Below are positions 48,029-61,530 of a stretch of DNA of 64,000 bases, one piece after another. Every line of letters begins with the position of its first letter. The stretch's first letter is position 1. The stretch comes from Liolophura sinensis (Eukaryota; Mollusca; Polyplacophora; Chitonida; Chitonidae): assembly GCF_032854445.1 (NCBI RefSeq), contig NC_088295.1, forward strand, positions 84,240,644 to 84,304,643, given 5' to 3'. Position numbers and translations under genes: made by a program. Under the pieces are notes generated by a model. That model had not been told where the DNA came from. It did not search any database and saw only the letters and a list, made by a program, of their open reading frames with translations.

Positions 48029-48718
48029 AGCTATTTTTCTATGAGAAATAAAAATCGTGACTGTTTATATCTGGCGAAAGGTCCTGTCTTTTAACTAGGT
48101 AAGGTTTGTGTCTCTCGAGATCTCTACCCAGGTAATGGAGCTCAAAGAAAGATACGCCGTCTAAATAGATGTAGCTTTATTGTCAGTAAAGAGGGAGCAA
48201 TGGCAGTTGATTATTCTATTTGTCCAGAAAAAGAATTTCCTGAAAACTTACAGCTGCCACTACTTTAAGTCTGAAAATCTATATTATTCGTATATCAATC
48301 GTAAAGCGCTAGTTGGAAGAAAGAAAATTCACTGAGGGTTGTTTTAAGTCTGGGTATCTTGGTATTGGGTCTGTTAACTATTAGTAACTTTGAGGCAAAT
48401 TTGTTGTGATGGGCATATTTGTCGCAATACGTTGATTTTGATCCACGCTTGGTGATCAAAGCAGTCTTGCATGACGTCGCAATGCAAGTGCAGAATCACG
48501 TGAAAGACAGATGACGAGAAATGGAAAACATTATATGGAAAATACAACTGGTGAACAAGTGTAGAATTTTTTAAAATAGAGGGAATACCGTGATTTTTAA
48601 GAGATGACAGAATAGTTTGTGCTATTGCTACATACAATCATGTCATATAGCGCAGATGTATTCTGTTATTTCAACAAAATGCTTCTGCTGATGAAGCTGA
48701 TATTAATGCATACATGTA

Positions 48719-49010
48719 TGCTTGGGGTCTTGTGTCGTACCTAGCAAATTTTTCAGTCATATCACGACAAAGAGTCATTAAGTTTGTGCACATATACTGT
48801 ATCTTCTTGTGGCAGGGTTAGTCCATGCGTCCAAAGTTCTACCGGCACTAAAGTATTATGCCGAAGAAACCAGACATAGCAAATCACCTAATCATATTAT
48901 ACTGACACAGGGCCAGTCAGTCCTGTTACCTTGATCTAACCTGCCAGTGCTGAGCACCAAGACAGGCAGCAACAAGTACCACTTATGAAGTCTTTGTCGT
49001 AACGGATAGC
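48719..49010 (-). repeat. SINE type II, reverse copy
   Basis: Left end TGCTTGGGGTCTTGTGTCGTAC and AATTTTTCAGTCATATCACGA, right end GTGCTGAGCACCAAGACAGGC, AACAAGTACCACTTATGAAG. This is the reverse complement of the body seen at 28170-28494. Confidence 0.78.
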
Positions 49011-50917
49011 GAGCAATATTCTATTATGACGCAGTTAACATAATATTGTGAATGTTAGATATAACAGACTGGTTTTTGGATATGAGGTTGAGTGTACAGT
49101 TCAGACTTACAATGACAAGCGAGAAACCACTGACTGACTCAAACAGAAATCAGTCCTCCTCGTCAGTTGTTTTCAACAGTTCTATTCTACCATAATTATC
49201 TCACGCCAAATCCACTCACTGCCTGCTGAGTGTGAATTAGTGAGCTAAAAACTGATCAGTTCTCATTCATGTAGTTTTATTAAAGTTTCGACAGCGGAGA
49301 AAGATTTGAAAATCTATACCTACTGTTCTTTGGAAAAACTACTAATCCATTGATGAATGAATTCGCGGGTCCAAATTCGTCTTCCGCCATTTCATCATTC
49401 GCTTTCGGCCAGAAGGTTTGTTAGGTAACCGCTGGGGTGTTTTATTTAAAATAGTGTCCATTGATAATATTTGTAATATACATGAACCGAACGAGTGGAA
49501 AATTTATTTCTACAGCCAGTCTTCAATATACCGTAAAATCATAGAAGAAATGGAAAAAAATAGCGTCTCACTTGCCAGCAACTTTGGCGTTGAGAGTTAT
49601 CTGCCCCTGTTTTGGTGACGCTGCTTTATGAGGTGGATCAAAGTTAAAGAGATAGAATAACGCACAAAGTCCGACATTAAATCAATAGAACTTGTTTGAA
49701 TCAATATAGAAAGTTTGTGCCGTAAAAATGGACAAATTGTTCAATTTGTTATTTCACGCTACAAAAAGCAGCTCAACAAATCGCTCCGTTTGTCTGTCAC
49801 AATTCGTCGGTCAAAAATTTGACATCCTGCCTATAACGTGAGTAGCTCGCCCAAAATTGTGGTATTCTCTCTAATAACATTTATTCGTTGGTTAGATTTT
49901 TGACATCTTATCTTTTATTTAACTATAGTTCATTCACTTAACTAGGGTACACGAAATGTACTGCTAATTTAAGTATATTTTGGAAAATGCCACACAGTAC
50001 CTCCGTCAGTATAAAACAGTCACAAAACCATCAGAATGCACTTGTTTCCGGAGCATTCATCAGTCGTTTAAAGTCGTCATGCACTACACAGAAGTACATG
50101 ATGAGGACCACCTGATATTAACAGTACGCTAGACAATCCAGCTATACTGCTTCCCTTACAGTATCTATTAATATCTGTGCTTAGAATCCATCATCCGTGC
50201 ACACGTTTCAGTGAAGTACAAAGCCATAAACAAGAATGGCAACACCATGGCAAATTTACATCATATAACTATTCTGAAAAACCCAGACACCTGGTGTATA
50301 AGTATAGAATCGTTCGATTTTACGTTTAGCTCAAATTCAGCTAATATGGTTAGGAAACTAATTCAACCCTAGAGGAGATAAGCATACAAATAGGCAAAGA
50401 TCATCACGAAAAAAACAAGATACCTAAGTAAGAGATGTAAGTCAAAATTACTTTTTAACTAAAAAATATGCCATAATGGGATCATTTAATCAAAAAACTA
50501 GAGAATGTCTCCAGTTTAATTCACTATTCACCAAATGGACAAAAGTAGTCTCCCTTTATTAAGATTTCCACAGCTGTATTTATCAGAATAATCAGCTGCA
50601 ACAGCAGAACATTTCAAGCATCGCTCAGACGACAGGCTTTCTGTTAAATTTAACATATTATATTTTGAGAGTAGCAGCAATCTACGTGGTGGTGGGATAA
50701 TTCACAACAAGTTATACGTTCAAAAACTACTTCTGTGGCATCAGCTATGCCATGAAGTCATCGCCAAACCCGTGTATTGTAAATGATTAACGCGGTGTAA
50801 ATAATGCAGTGATGTGACGTGACGCGCATGTGACGTGAAATTTCGTTTACCAGTGTGAATTTCCTTCAAAATGACAGGGTCAATATATGCACAAAAGTGC
50901 GTCAAACTTAACCCAGG

Positions 50918-51295
50918 GTTAGGGGATGTATACCGTGTTGAATTAGATCGTCACGTTGTATATATGAACAGTTTCAATCAAAGAGCAACTGAGATACTGG
51001 CACGCATTTTGTTATCGATAACGTATATTTTTGAATGGTACACGATTTTAATACTGATTTCACTCAGTCGCCTAGAACATACTTTGCGCTTTCCAACATC
51101 ATTGAAAACTGTGGATTGCCTCTCTTTGAATGATTCGTACTGTTTACGTACTTTCTTATTTCTTTGGTGGTTTGTGTTGTACGTCGTTTTGGGGAATTGG
51201 CCTTGTGATTATTGACCTGAAACGTCCTTATTGATTGACGGCTGGCATACGAATGTCTGATTCGACGCACAGATTCTGATAACATGTAACTCTCG
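50918..51295 (+). repeat. Unnamed interspersed repeat, block A, longest copy
   Basis: Runs from GGTTAGGGGATGTATACC through CGCCTAGAACATACTTTGCG, TTTCCAACATCATTGAAAAC, TTGGTGGTTTGTGTTGTACG and GACGGCTGGCATACGAATGT to TTCGACGCACAGATTCTGAT. The same blocks occur in the same order at 53160-53420. Confidence 0.75.
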
Positions 51296-51423
51296 TTCTC
51301 GCCTTTCATGAATTTCACGCCAATAAAAACTTGTGTACACTTGGGGTTAAATTATATGAATTCTAGCTACATACTACATAGGCTTAACAACGTCATAACT
51401 CAAAACGTTCAGACACAATAGTG

Positions 51424-51490
51424 AGTGAGTGCTTGGGTTTAACGTCGCACTTAATTTTTAATCCTGTGATGACGATGGAGTCCTTAGTCA
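51424..51490 (-). repeat. SINE type II tail fragment
   Basis: GTGAGTGAGTGCTTGGGTTT, AACGTCGCACTTAATTTTTA and TGATGACGATGGAGTCCTTA: the tail end of the type II SINE, reversed. Confidence 0.65.
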
Positions 51491-51527
51491 GACAGAATAG
51501 AACTGTAGTGCATCAAACGCTAGTTGT

Positions 51528-51690
51528 GTATAAGTTGCTACTTTTTATGCATTTACATGAACAGCTGGAAAAAAAACTCTAACTTAAATAAATGAACAAA
51601 GGGCCGGATTTCACTGATTACGTGTGATCATTTGTCGGCTATGATCATGCTTCCGTTGCTACCCTCGTTTTAACTTCGTTTTTAGAGACG
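51528..51690 (+). repeat. Unnamed interspersed repeat, block B, copy 1
   Basis: TTGCTACTTTTTATGCATTT, ACATGAACAGCTGG, TTTCACTGATTACGTGTGAT and the following TTGTCGGCTATGATCA block match 53515-53680 and 53885-54035. Confidence 0.7.
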
Positions 51691-52849
51691 TTTTGGTAAC
51701 GTGTTGCATGTATGGTTTGAAAATTTTCACGAATGTGTGCTGTTCAAAACTCAAACTACGACACAGCTATTTCATTATACCTGATTGAAATAAAAATAAA
51801 TCAGCTATTTTATAGACAATATGCAAACAACAAGGAAATATCGCACTCCGAAATATTTAAGTTAATTGATTCAAAAATTGTTGCACGAAGAAATTTATCA
51901 GTGGATAATAGAGATAAGCAGACATTGTCCAAGTCCATGTAATCCATACATCCATCAGCACAACCACTTGTTTCACATACATACGTCATCAGGGCTGAGT
52001 TCCACTGATGCTACAACATTCCTTCAACCGGTTTTTAAGCAGGCGGAATGATGTCAAAGGATATACTTGCTTAAAAAGTTACCAAGGAATGGCAAAAAAT
52101 CACCACAAGAGTCGAAAGAAAACCCCAGGAGGCAACCAAAAAACCAACAACTCTTTATCTATCAGGATAGACAAATCTCTGATGAATCGGACTAATCCAA
52201 CACTCCAAACCTTCCACGTGGCCTTGCAATACGGAGTGAGTACGAACACACATCGATACACGGTTTCTTAACAGTTAGCTCCCCTGGCTTAAGAAATTCG
52301 CTTCGATCAGGATGATCACTTCAGATACGCTGTACTTTACTGTTCATGTGACTACAGCATGCAAAGTAAAACAAGGGAAGCAACGACAGTGTGATAACCG
52401 GGAAAATCCGGCCTTTCGTCAGTTTACATTAGATGGGGTCTTATTGAACATGTTCATGTAAATATCTACAAGGTAGTAACTTACACAACCTTTAGCACCA
52501 TGGCTGAAACAGGGAAAATTATTAATTACAATTAATTAATAGACGTCGCTGGTCTAAAAGTGCTCATAAGATTGCGTCGTCATATAACATTTAATAAACA
52601 AATGAAACAATACAAAGAGGCCAGGCTTTTAGAATGCTTAGAGCACCAGCAGAAATTTGGCTTATGCAGAAACAATAAAGTTGACTACAACATAGAGAAT
52701 AAAGCCAGAGATTCTCTATCTTCTATGTATTTATGCACTGATTCAGTTTTATACATGTACATAAATCTGTAAGTTCCCTTTTATGCCATATTTTACTTTT
52801 CTTTTTAAGAAGTACCTACTGTAGGCATCTGTTGTAAGAGTATAGTAAT

Positions 52850-52920
52850 ATTATATATTTTTATATATAATAATAATAATAATGATAATAATAATAATAT
52901 TAGTACAAGTATAGTATTAT

Positions 52921-53007
<87 letters not shown>
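52850..53007. repeat. AT/AAT microsatellite
   Basis: A stretch of ATA/AAT triplets (52862-52910) is followed by about 41 uninterrupted AT units (52925-53007). Confidence 0.95.
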
Positions 53008-53009
<2 letters not shown>

Positions 53010-53159
53010 GGGGGTATAATGTGTGGTTTGTGATGAGTTTTGCCAATGTTAGTGCAATAAAATACAATACCCGTGTTAGTAAAATTGAGAGGAATATATT
53101 GTCGGAGGGCTCAGATTGTCTGGCATTTTGTTATATAATTGTGTCTGTTTCTGCTAATC

Positions 53160-53510
53160 CGAGGATAGGGGATGTATATTCTTTTGATTCGCTTTGAACG
53201 TTCCTCACGTCTATCCGTCATCACTGAAAACTGTTGACTTTTCCTCTTCTCTTTGTATCATTCCGTCCTATTTTCCTACTTTATATACTTTCTTACTTCT
53301 TTCGTGGTTTGTGTTAAACGTCGTTTTGGGAATTGACCTTGCGATTATTCACCAGGAACATCTTGGTTAACGGCTAGTGAACGAATGTCTGTTTCGACAC
53401 AAAAATTGGAAATTGGCCACCTCCAATGACCCGGAACATCCGTTGTGGTTGACGGCTGATATCCAAATGTCTTCTTCAATGCCTAGATTTACTGCATGTG
53501 GTCACCTGTT
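53160..53510 (+). repeat. Unnamed interspersed repeat, block A with internal partial duplication
   Basis: Contains GATAGGGGATGTATATTC, TATATACTTTCTTACTTCTT, CGTGGTTTGTGTTAAACGTC and GAACGAATGTCTGTTTCGAC. A second partial unit follows at once (53425-53495: GACCCGGAACATCCGTTG, GACGGCTGATATCCAAATG). Confidence 0.75.
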
Positions 53511-53514
53511 TTAT

Positions 53515-53685
53515 GCTTGTGGTATAATATTGCTACGATTTTTAATTATGCATTTACATGAACAGTTAGAATATAACCCTGACTGAGGTAAATTGACAAG
53601 GGACTGTATTTCACTGATTACTTGTGACCACTTGCCAGTTATCACTCTTTCGTGGCTACACAGGTTTTACTCTCTATGCTGTACG
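53515..53685 (+). repeat. Unnamed interspersed repeat, block B, copy 2
   Basis: TGCATTTACATGAACAGTTA, ACCCTGACTGAGGTAAATTG and TTTCACTGATTACTTGTGAC in order; directly follows block A, giving the likely arrangement A-B of one element. Confidence 0.75.
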
Positions 53686-53884
53686 TCCTTAATTGTATTG
53701 TTTTCCAGCTTAAACCAGGATTCCGCTGGTGGACTAAGCATCCCCGAGGTCTGTTCATTTTGCATTGTCTTAATGTGGTTGTGTGCTAAATGTTATGACA
53801 ACACTGCACATTTAGTAATTCTAGACCAGTGACGTATAATATATTGCAATTAATATCACTGCCTTAACATCATGGGGCTAGAGG

Positions 53885-54040
53885 GCGTGTAAATTGCTAC
53901 TATTTATACATTTTCATGAATACTTGGAATAAAACCCTGACTGAGGTAAATTGTCAAGAGGCTGTATTTCACCGGTTACGTGTGATCATTTGACAACTAT
54001 CACACTGTCGTCGCTGCTCTGGTTTTACTCTCAGTACTAT
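53885..54040 (+). repeat. Unnamed interspersed repeat, block B, copy 3
   Basis: CATTTTCATGAATACTTGGA, ACCCTGACTGAGGTAAATTG, TTTCACCGGTTACGTGTGAT and ACAACTATCACACTGTCGTC. No block A precedes it, so it is a partial copy. Confidence 0.72.
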
Positions 54041-54764
54041 TATATTCCACTATGTGAGCATGTACGGCTTCTGTAAGTATTACTTTGAACGTCAAGATTT
54101 TTTTAAAATTAAAGAATGTTCAACATACTTGTTTACAATGAAATATGACCTGCTAAAGTAACTATATATGCGTACAATGAACACGGACTGTGTCTTTTCT
54201 GGCCTCTCTGAAGTATCAGAGTACCATTATTATAACCTGCCAAGGTTAACTCGTAATAGAGGAATCTCCACGTACAATGCGTCTGTTCTATTGTACATAG
54301 CTTTTTAATTAAGCATGTAAGCCAGCTATATTTTACCATGACTACCTTCTGAATGTCTTTAATGGAATGGATGCATCATTTAATTTAAATTTAGATAATG
54401 TAGACATTAAAAACAAGACTGAGATAAAACTTCGTTTTCATTGGTAATAGACTTATTCATTTAATTATTTATCTACTACCTGATTTCTACACATCAGAAA
54501 TTTGACGTTTATGTCTTATAATATGACATAGCCGTGAATATGGTTTTGTATGAACAAATCTTGTCGCCAGGAAGGTCAGGTGTAGTTGGACATTAAAGAT
54601 CGATAACCCCAAGACCTATTTGAAAACAACGTTTAGCCAAATCCCCAAGAGAAATTAGTGATATATACAGTAAGCAGGTAGCCTGATATCATGCTGAAGG
54701 AACACAGTCGTCAGTTTTCACAAAAATCGGTAAAGACGGTATGTTTGATCAATTTTTAGTGTTC

Positions 54765-54940
54765 AGTGTATGAGATACCACCCCATAGTGTATGAGATAC
54801 CACCCCATAGTGTATGAGATACCACACTACAGTGTATGAGATACCACCCCACAGTGTATGAGATACCACACTACAGTGTATGAGATACCACCCCACAGTG
54901 TATGAGATACCACACTACAGTGTATGAGATGCCACTCCAC
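54765..54940. repeat. 22-bp minisatellite with 44-bp higher-order period
   Basis: Eight units of exactly 22 bp, AGTGTATGAGATACCACCCCAC. Units 3 to 7 alternate between endings CACTAC and CCCCAC, so the evolving unit is a 44-bp dimer. The first two units end CCCCAT and the last CTCCAC. Confidence 0.97.
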
Positions 54941-55252
54941 TAAGTGTATAGACCTCATCAAACAACTAACTGCTTGGTGTGTACATCCCAAAAACCCACT
55001 CATCAAACCTTGTGGTTTTACATCCACAGGGAACCTCATTTTAATATTGACAAGTGGTATAACAGTGGCGTAATTAAAGTTTTGAGTTTGATTTTAGAAC
55101 AGTTTTCATATTATTAAATTATTATTTAATAGCTTGAGAACGCATGGATGCCTTACCTAATTTCTTCATAGTGTGAAATCGTATTAAACAGCAATAATCC
55201 ACAATTGTTTGGCGCCACGAATAGTGGACCAGAAAAGCAGCATCCCTGTTAG

Positions 55253-55307
55253 GTCTAAGGTGCAGTCTGAGGTGCAGTTTAAGGTGCAGTCTAAGGTACA
55301 GTCTAAG
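55253..55307. repeat. Short 12-bp tandem repeat
   Basis: Four units of GTCTAAGGTGCA with single changes (GTCTGA, GTTTAA, GGTACA) and a partial fifth. Confidence 0.9.
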
Positions 55308-58300
55308 TGTGACTTACCAGAATGACATTACATGACATTGACGTAAACAATCGCAACGTTTACAATAAATACCGGCTGTCTTCAGGACAGATAAGCATAA
55401 TATTACTTTTTAATAATATTTCACATTTTGTAAATGTTTCATTTAGCCACAATAATTTATAATAGCTTTCACTGTTATTCCCAATAACAGTACACTGGTA
55501 TTTCCCAGTACGGTGAATAGAAAAGCATCATCATGGAGTAAAGCACACTCCAGAACGTGTCAATTCTCAGGAATATGGCATACACACTCCATTGATACAG
55601 GAAAGATAACAGCAGTTATATCCGCTTTGCAAATGTACCCAATCATGTGTTTATGGCGCTATCTTGTTTATCAAATGTACGCAAAATGACAATCAGGAAG
55701 AATATATGGATTGTTATATTTGGCTGGGAACACCTTCGTTATATTCATCTATGTGCATAATGATTTTAATTCTGCGTATGTCTTTTCAATATGGCCGAAC
55801 AAATTTGATAATGCAGGTGACGGCCTGTTTAACAGGATATAGACTGAATCTTTCGGGAGAAATTCAGAGATTATAAATGATCGTTAGGAGTGTCGTGGGC
55901 ACACATGTGACATGCGCAAGATTGCTTCATGTTAAACAGTAAATAACCCGCGTCACATATCATGGGAGTCGTGTTAAATACAGGGGAAGTAGATATTTAA
56001 ATTGTTGACAGTGGCAGTTCGATACATCAGCTCGACCCATTTGTCCTTCAGTAGTTTAACAACTGGCAGCTTGAACGGCAATGCTGGGAAGACTTCTGCA
56101 GAAGGTTTTGCTGCTTAACGGTCTTAGATGTGTAAAACTTAGCTGTTTGTGACACTTTCCGTATCTTCTATAGGTAGTCCGTAAATACCTGCTGGCTCAT
56201 CTGCCTACACTTCGTGACAATCCGTGTAATCAAACCCGTGCCAGACTTGCTATTATCGTACTCAAATAACGCCATTTCCCTTGCATGCTACGTGTCAACG
56301 GAATGATTCAGTTGCCTGTGTACAGTTGCCTAATAGCCTTTCTAGGAAGACTGTGCCGACAAGTGGATTGCATCACCGACGTGAAGCCCTCAATCCAAAG
56401 CATTACCTGTAGAGGCTAAGCCGATTGTACTACTTGCATAACCAATCTTATCACTGAATATTTACGCTAAGGGACCGTGTCAACCAATTTGCTCAAGATA
56501 TAACTGATTAAGAAAGTCAGACATTATGATGCTGAAGTAGATAACGTAGTAGAGTACTAGAACGTCTCATCATCATTTTTTGTGTGGGAACCTCTCCATC
56601 CCACCTAATAAATAACATGATATGCCTACATCAAACTGAAGTATTGCTTTCCAGTCCTAAACCAATGTCCTCTTACATTTTATTTATTTTTGGAAATCCA
56701 TTGAAATTTAAAATCTGCAATTGAACCATAAAATTGTAACAAAGGGCTTATCCGTCGGAAGTTTTAGATCTAGGGTTATCGTTTTTCGGAAATATTCTGC
56801 GGCGTAAAACAAAATGACATTCCCAGGAATGTTAGGCTTTATTCTAAAAGATTTTAATCAATTCGTATTGAAGGATTTGAAGAAAATTTTATCTGGTTAT
56901 TATGACATTGTTTTTGTTTTTGATCGTGCCATTGACTGGCGTCAATATCTGACCCAATGCCCTAGTGATCCACCACTGGGCTTCTCACACCGCCTCGGGC
57001 GTGAGATTTGGCCAGAGATATCGAATTTGTGAACATAGGGAATAAAACATATAGCTGCGGCTGAGCTAGGTGGGTGGTACGTATATTATTATCGTGGTTA
57101 GCTTTGGCCAAGACTACTCATCATAAACATACATCATAACACCTATACGGATACACCCTGGCTTCAATCTGCTCAGCTTCGGCCTGCCATCGGCTCCAGA
57201 AATTTCATGTACAGTCAATAAACTATACAGGTGCAGATGATCTACATGCTTCCTGTGAAGTCTTAGCATAACTTCTGCATCAGAATTTCTTGGAACAATG
57301 AGGCTTGGTCTAATCGTTTTTCATGAACAACGCCTTTTGCCGTTTCCAGAGGAGGGACTCTACACAGTTCCACATGCGAAAGCCTTGTGCGTGCGTTGTC
57401 CACGGATGCCCGTGAAAACCGTTTACACATAAAGATTTTTAATATAATTCCCTTTTCTAACTAACGCGTTTTCAGATATAGAATTGATTTCAAGCAAATC
57501 CGTCCTCTTCAAAAGTTAAGATGGGTCTCGGGGGCGGAGTCTTTAAGCCGAGTCGGTAGAAGAGGACGATCAAACTTCCAAATATGACTGCAATGCCAAC
57601 ATGTGGTCATGGCTAAGGAAACAATTCGGAATAAAGTAGTGGATATATAGCTCCTTGTGCCGTACGATATACTCGCATGCCTTCCACAGCCGTTCATTCC
57701 CCTTTGCCCTGGTATAGAATAGTTGCTATGCGAGAGAAGATACAGGCGATCCGAACACAAGGTTTAATTGTAGTCAATGGATAAAACATTTGTATTCTGT
57801 GATTATTTGAGACAAACATCTACACGATGGCCTCTATACCTGACCTTTAAACGTATAAATGCTGTGGAACGTCGTTTGTTCTATCACCTTCCCAAGGTAA
57901 AAAGGCTTCGGCTCGTGTGTTTATTTGCGCGCGACAAGTGTGAACAAACATAGCACCTGATCTGGCCGCATCTGGGAGCGAGTTATGACACGCAACGCGG
58001 TCAAGGATTCGCTTCACGTAACATCGTAACAAAGCTTGTAGGTTGGATTACCTGTTTACATATATTCTAACAATCTGCCCCTGCACTGACTGGACCATCC
58101 TGAATACGAAATAAATCCAGATTAGCATGCATAGAACTCAAACACTGTTTTGCAAATGAGGACAGTTGTGTAATTATACAAATATAATTGATTATTACTC
58201 CCATGATGTGCGGAAAGTTTACACCTGTAACTAAATAGAACAACATAGACCTGCTAAGGTCAGCTACCAGAACAACACCATGAGAAAAGCACGGGAAATG

Positions 58301-58900
58301 GTAAATGATGCCTGCTTTGTGACTGGAAACTTTTCCCATCTTACACGGCTTTGTTAAATGTGCCTCTACTCTAGAGACTTATTATGGTCTTAAGTCACAT
58401 CGTCAATATCGCAACCATTCACTAATTACAAACGATAACCGTTTCACTAAAGTTCAAAGCGTTGTACTGGACACATACGCATTTATTTGCATCCCTAATC
58501 TTGTCGACCAAACATCAACAGGCACAAACATTTTTAATCCCCGGCCAATTTCCGTGTGACACGACGACACAGCGTTCGGATCACATAGCAATGGGAAATC
58601 AATAATTGGCTCAAACACATGCGGATTTTCATTGATTGTGTTTCCTTATCAGGTGCCAGAAAAGCGGGTAGAATCAACACACCCAGGAATGCGCATGCTC
58701 TTCCTCGGCTCAATACCGTACACTATTTTCACATCTACATTAAGTTTCAGTTCATAGAAAAACTTCATCATGACAATATCCGCTTCATGTTTTGCTGATG
58801 TTTTTTTTCCAGGCCTCTGGAATAGTAATTTATTCTTCCGCAAGGCAGAAAACACCAAGAGCGAACTTTTGGAACAGCTTCATAGCAATATCTGTAAGGC

Positions 58901-59160
58901 ATTTATTTATTTATTTGATTGGTGTTTTATGTCGTACTCAAGAATATTTCACTTATACGACGGCGGCCAGCATTATGGTGGGTGGAAACCGGGCATAGCC
59001 CGGGGGAAACCTACGACCATCCGCAGGTTGCTGGAAGACCTTCCCACTTACGGCCGGAGAGGAAGCTAGCATGAGCTGTACTTGAACTCACAGCGACCGC
59101 GTTGGTGAGATACTCCTGGGTCATTTTGCTGCGTTAGCGCGCTAACCATCTGAGCTGTAA
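58901..59160 (-). repeat. Full-length SINE type I, reverse copy
   Basis: Tail ATTTATTTATTTATTTGATT at left, then GTACTCAAGAATATTTCAC, CGGCGGCCAGCATTATGGTG, ACCATCCGCAGGTTGCTGG, and at right the reversed tRNA-like head with box A TCAGATGGTTAGCGCGCTAA. It lies just after the candidate exon at 58813. Confidence 0.9.
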
Positions 59161-61530
59161 AGAATTTAATTCGTATTGTAGATGTATTATTTTAGTACTA
59201 AGTTTAGTACTATTTTAGGACTTGATGTCATACATAATAATCATATAATAATCACTGGTTCTTTATTTCAAATCAGTTATTCACTGCGTTTTATGTTGTA
59301 ACTTGGTGCTATCTGTAGTCTTTACGTCGCTGGATCTAAAGTACTTCATCAACGGACGGTTGCTTCTACTAAAACGAACAATGTTTAAACGAAACCGTTA
59401 GCGATGCTTTTCGAAATAAGTGACTATACACATAACGCGTGGGCTTTGTTCATTTGGAAAAGGCAAGTAAAGTAGTTTTAACTAAGGGAAGACATTTAAA
59501 TAATTGTCGCACATCATTACAACCATTTCTCAGTTTGTTGAGAAAACTGAGCTGTGTGATTCTGTAGGAGGTCAGTAGGATGAAGGTATGGTATTTGAAG
59601 TTGGCGGGAATTAGGGATTAGAGACAGGGTTGGGCTGGCGATGATGCCGGATTGTAATTCCTCATTTAACCGTGGAACCTCGTTTGATGTCTGCACTGGC
59701 ATTATTGCTATGGATATTGACCCTGAAGCAATTGGCTTGTTTGTTTTTGATTTACAATTCTCTGATCCAGTTTAACGCCGTTTTGTGAATTTTCAGATGG
59801 AGGAGGATTAATTTGGTGAGCCTGGAATTCTGACTTCCTTTATACAATTATCAGGTCCAGTAGTGGGTTAAATATTAATCATTCTTTTGGGGCGTATCCA
59901 AATGATAACCCCGAAACCTGTCTTGATAAAGCAATGTCGTAAAATGGTTGTTCTTACAAAAAAGCTAGACCATGAGACTCTGTAAAAAATCAGCGAATGT
60001 GAGGTTGGCCAGCTGGATCTGCCTTATGTCATGAGACGTGTTTGGATTGCACAAATAGAGCATACGCAGCAGCTGCACCCACCAAATCATCGCCTTCTTT
60101 AATTGAGCCGAAGAATTCCAATGCATTCATTTGCACCGAGAAAGTGAAGCTGAAGTCTATTGACATGAGTTGACACGACAAACCTGTGTCAATCGTCTTA
60201 ACTAATGAAAACAATCATATTCCCAGACACCGTATGTGAACAAGGCCTAAATATTGAATCAACGACTTGGCCCAGGGCAAATAACTTTGGGTGTTTCGTT
60301 CTGCCAGAATCAATCTTGAAGACTAAATGTCATATTTATGAAGTGTTGTGAAGCGACACCTCTGAGTGAGGATCTCGGTTGGACTTGAAGTAGTCCTCCC
60401 AAGACATCACACGTTCTGCACACGGCTTGGTCGCCACCTTGTGACGTTTGTAATGCCGGCAACTGACCACTCCTCAGGTTAGCAGCTGGTTCCCAGGCCT
60501 ATGACATGGGTGATGGGCAGCGACAGTTGAGCCCCTGACCATAAAGAAGGCTGCACAGATCGATAATAGCATCTTTGTCCATATATGCGTGTGTGTGACA
60601 GCATATCTAGTGTTTGATACTTGTCCGGAAGCGCACAATCTATCTTCCCACTTAAAGCAGCATTGCAACGCCACCTGGTATCACACACACTGAGGAAATA
60701 CCAACAGGTGGTTTTTTTCGACTATCTACTATATAGTGATAATATTTGACATTAATTGGATTAAGGCGTTTGTAAATCATGATGTACGCATTTGTGCCAT
60801 ACGCGTATGTTTGATTAGCGGTATTGAGATTAATGTCATTGACGTGGAAATTTAAACACTGGATAAAAAAACCTTGTCTGGCAAAACGTTTAACAACAGC
60901 TAACAGATGAATTGAAGACCCGCAGGTAAGAATGCAAAGCGTCTATATCCGTCCCAGCTCGACAACAAAAGTGGGTATAAAGGGATTAAGACAGAGGAAT
61001 TAAATCTGTCTTAATCTGAAAACCAACTGAGGCCTTAAAAGTCCAACGCATTTTTTACATTCATTACGCCGTTTGGTAAGACAAAGCTACAAAAGGGTGT
61101 CCACGGGCAGGGCTAGACGACAGCTTAATCCAGAAGATATGTAAGTCCAAATAGGCAGCGTCCTCAAACTCGATGATAACATCACAGCAAGGCGCTCCAC
61201 CCTTGACGACGCCACGCCCACTTGTTGCCATGGGTAACAGAACCGAGTAGCAGCACAAGCATGTACAACATTGTCAGAAGTTTTTTTTAGGTGGGGGGGG
61301 AGGTGGTCTACGCATAATGTTGACCAAGGTTGCTCGCATCCTTCCTTGCATCACACGGATACCTCGCTAAGACACTATTACACAATTTTAATTCCTGAAC
61401 ACAAAATCCAAATGTTCAGATATTTACTTTACTTCATTTATATGTTTTTATTCTATGACAATGAGCGCACCAACGTGCCGGACGCGATTCACAGCTGGCG
61501 CGGATCCACCGATCATAAGTAATTCTACTA

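Noticed and set aside
50871-51215. 114-codon open frame
   Set aside because: Lies in the unnamed interspersed repeat (block A); other copies do not keep the frame.
54765-54940. CRISPR-like array
   Set aside because: 22-bp units are directly adjacent with no spacers, and the genome is eukaryotic; it is a minisatellite.
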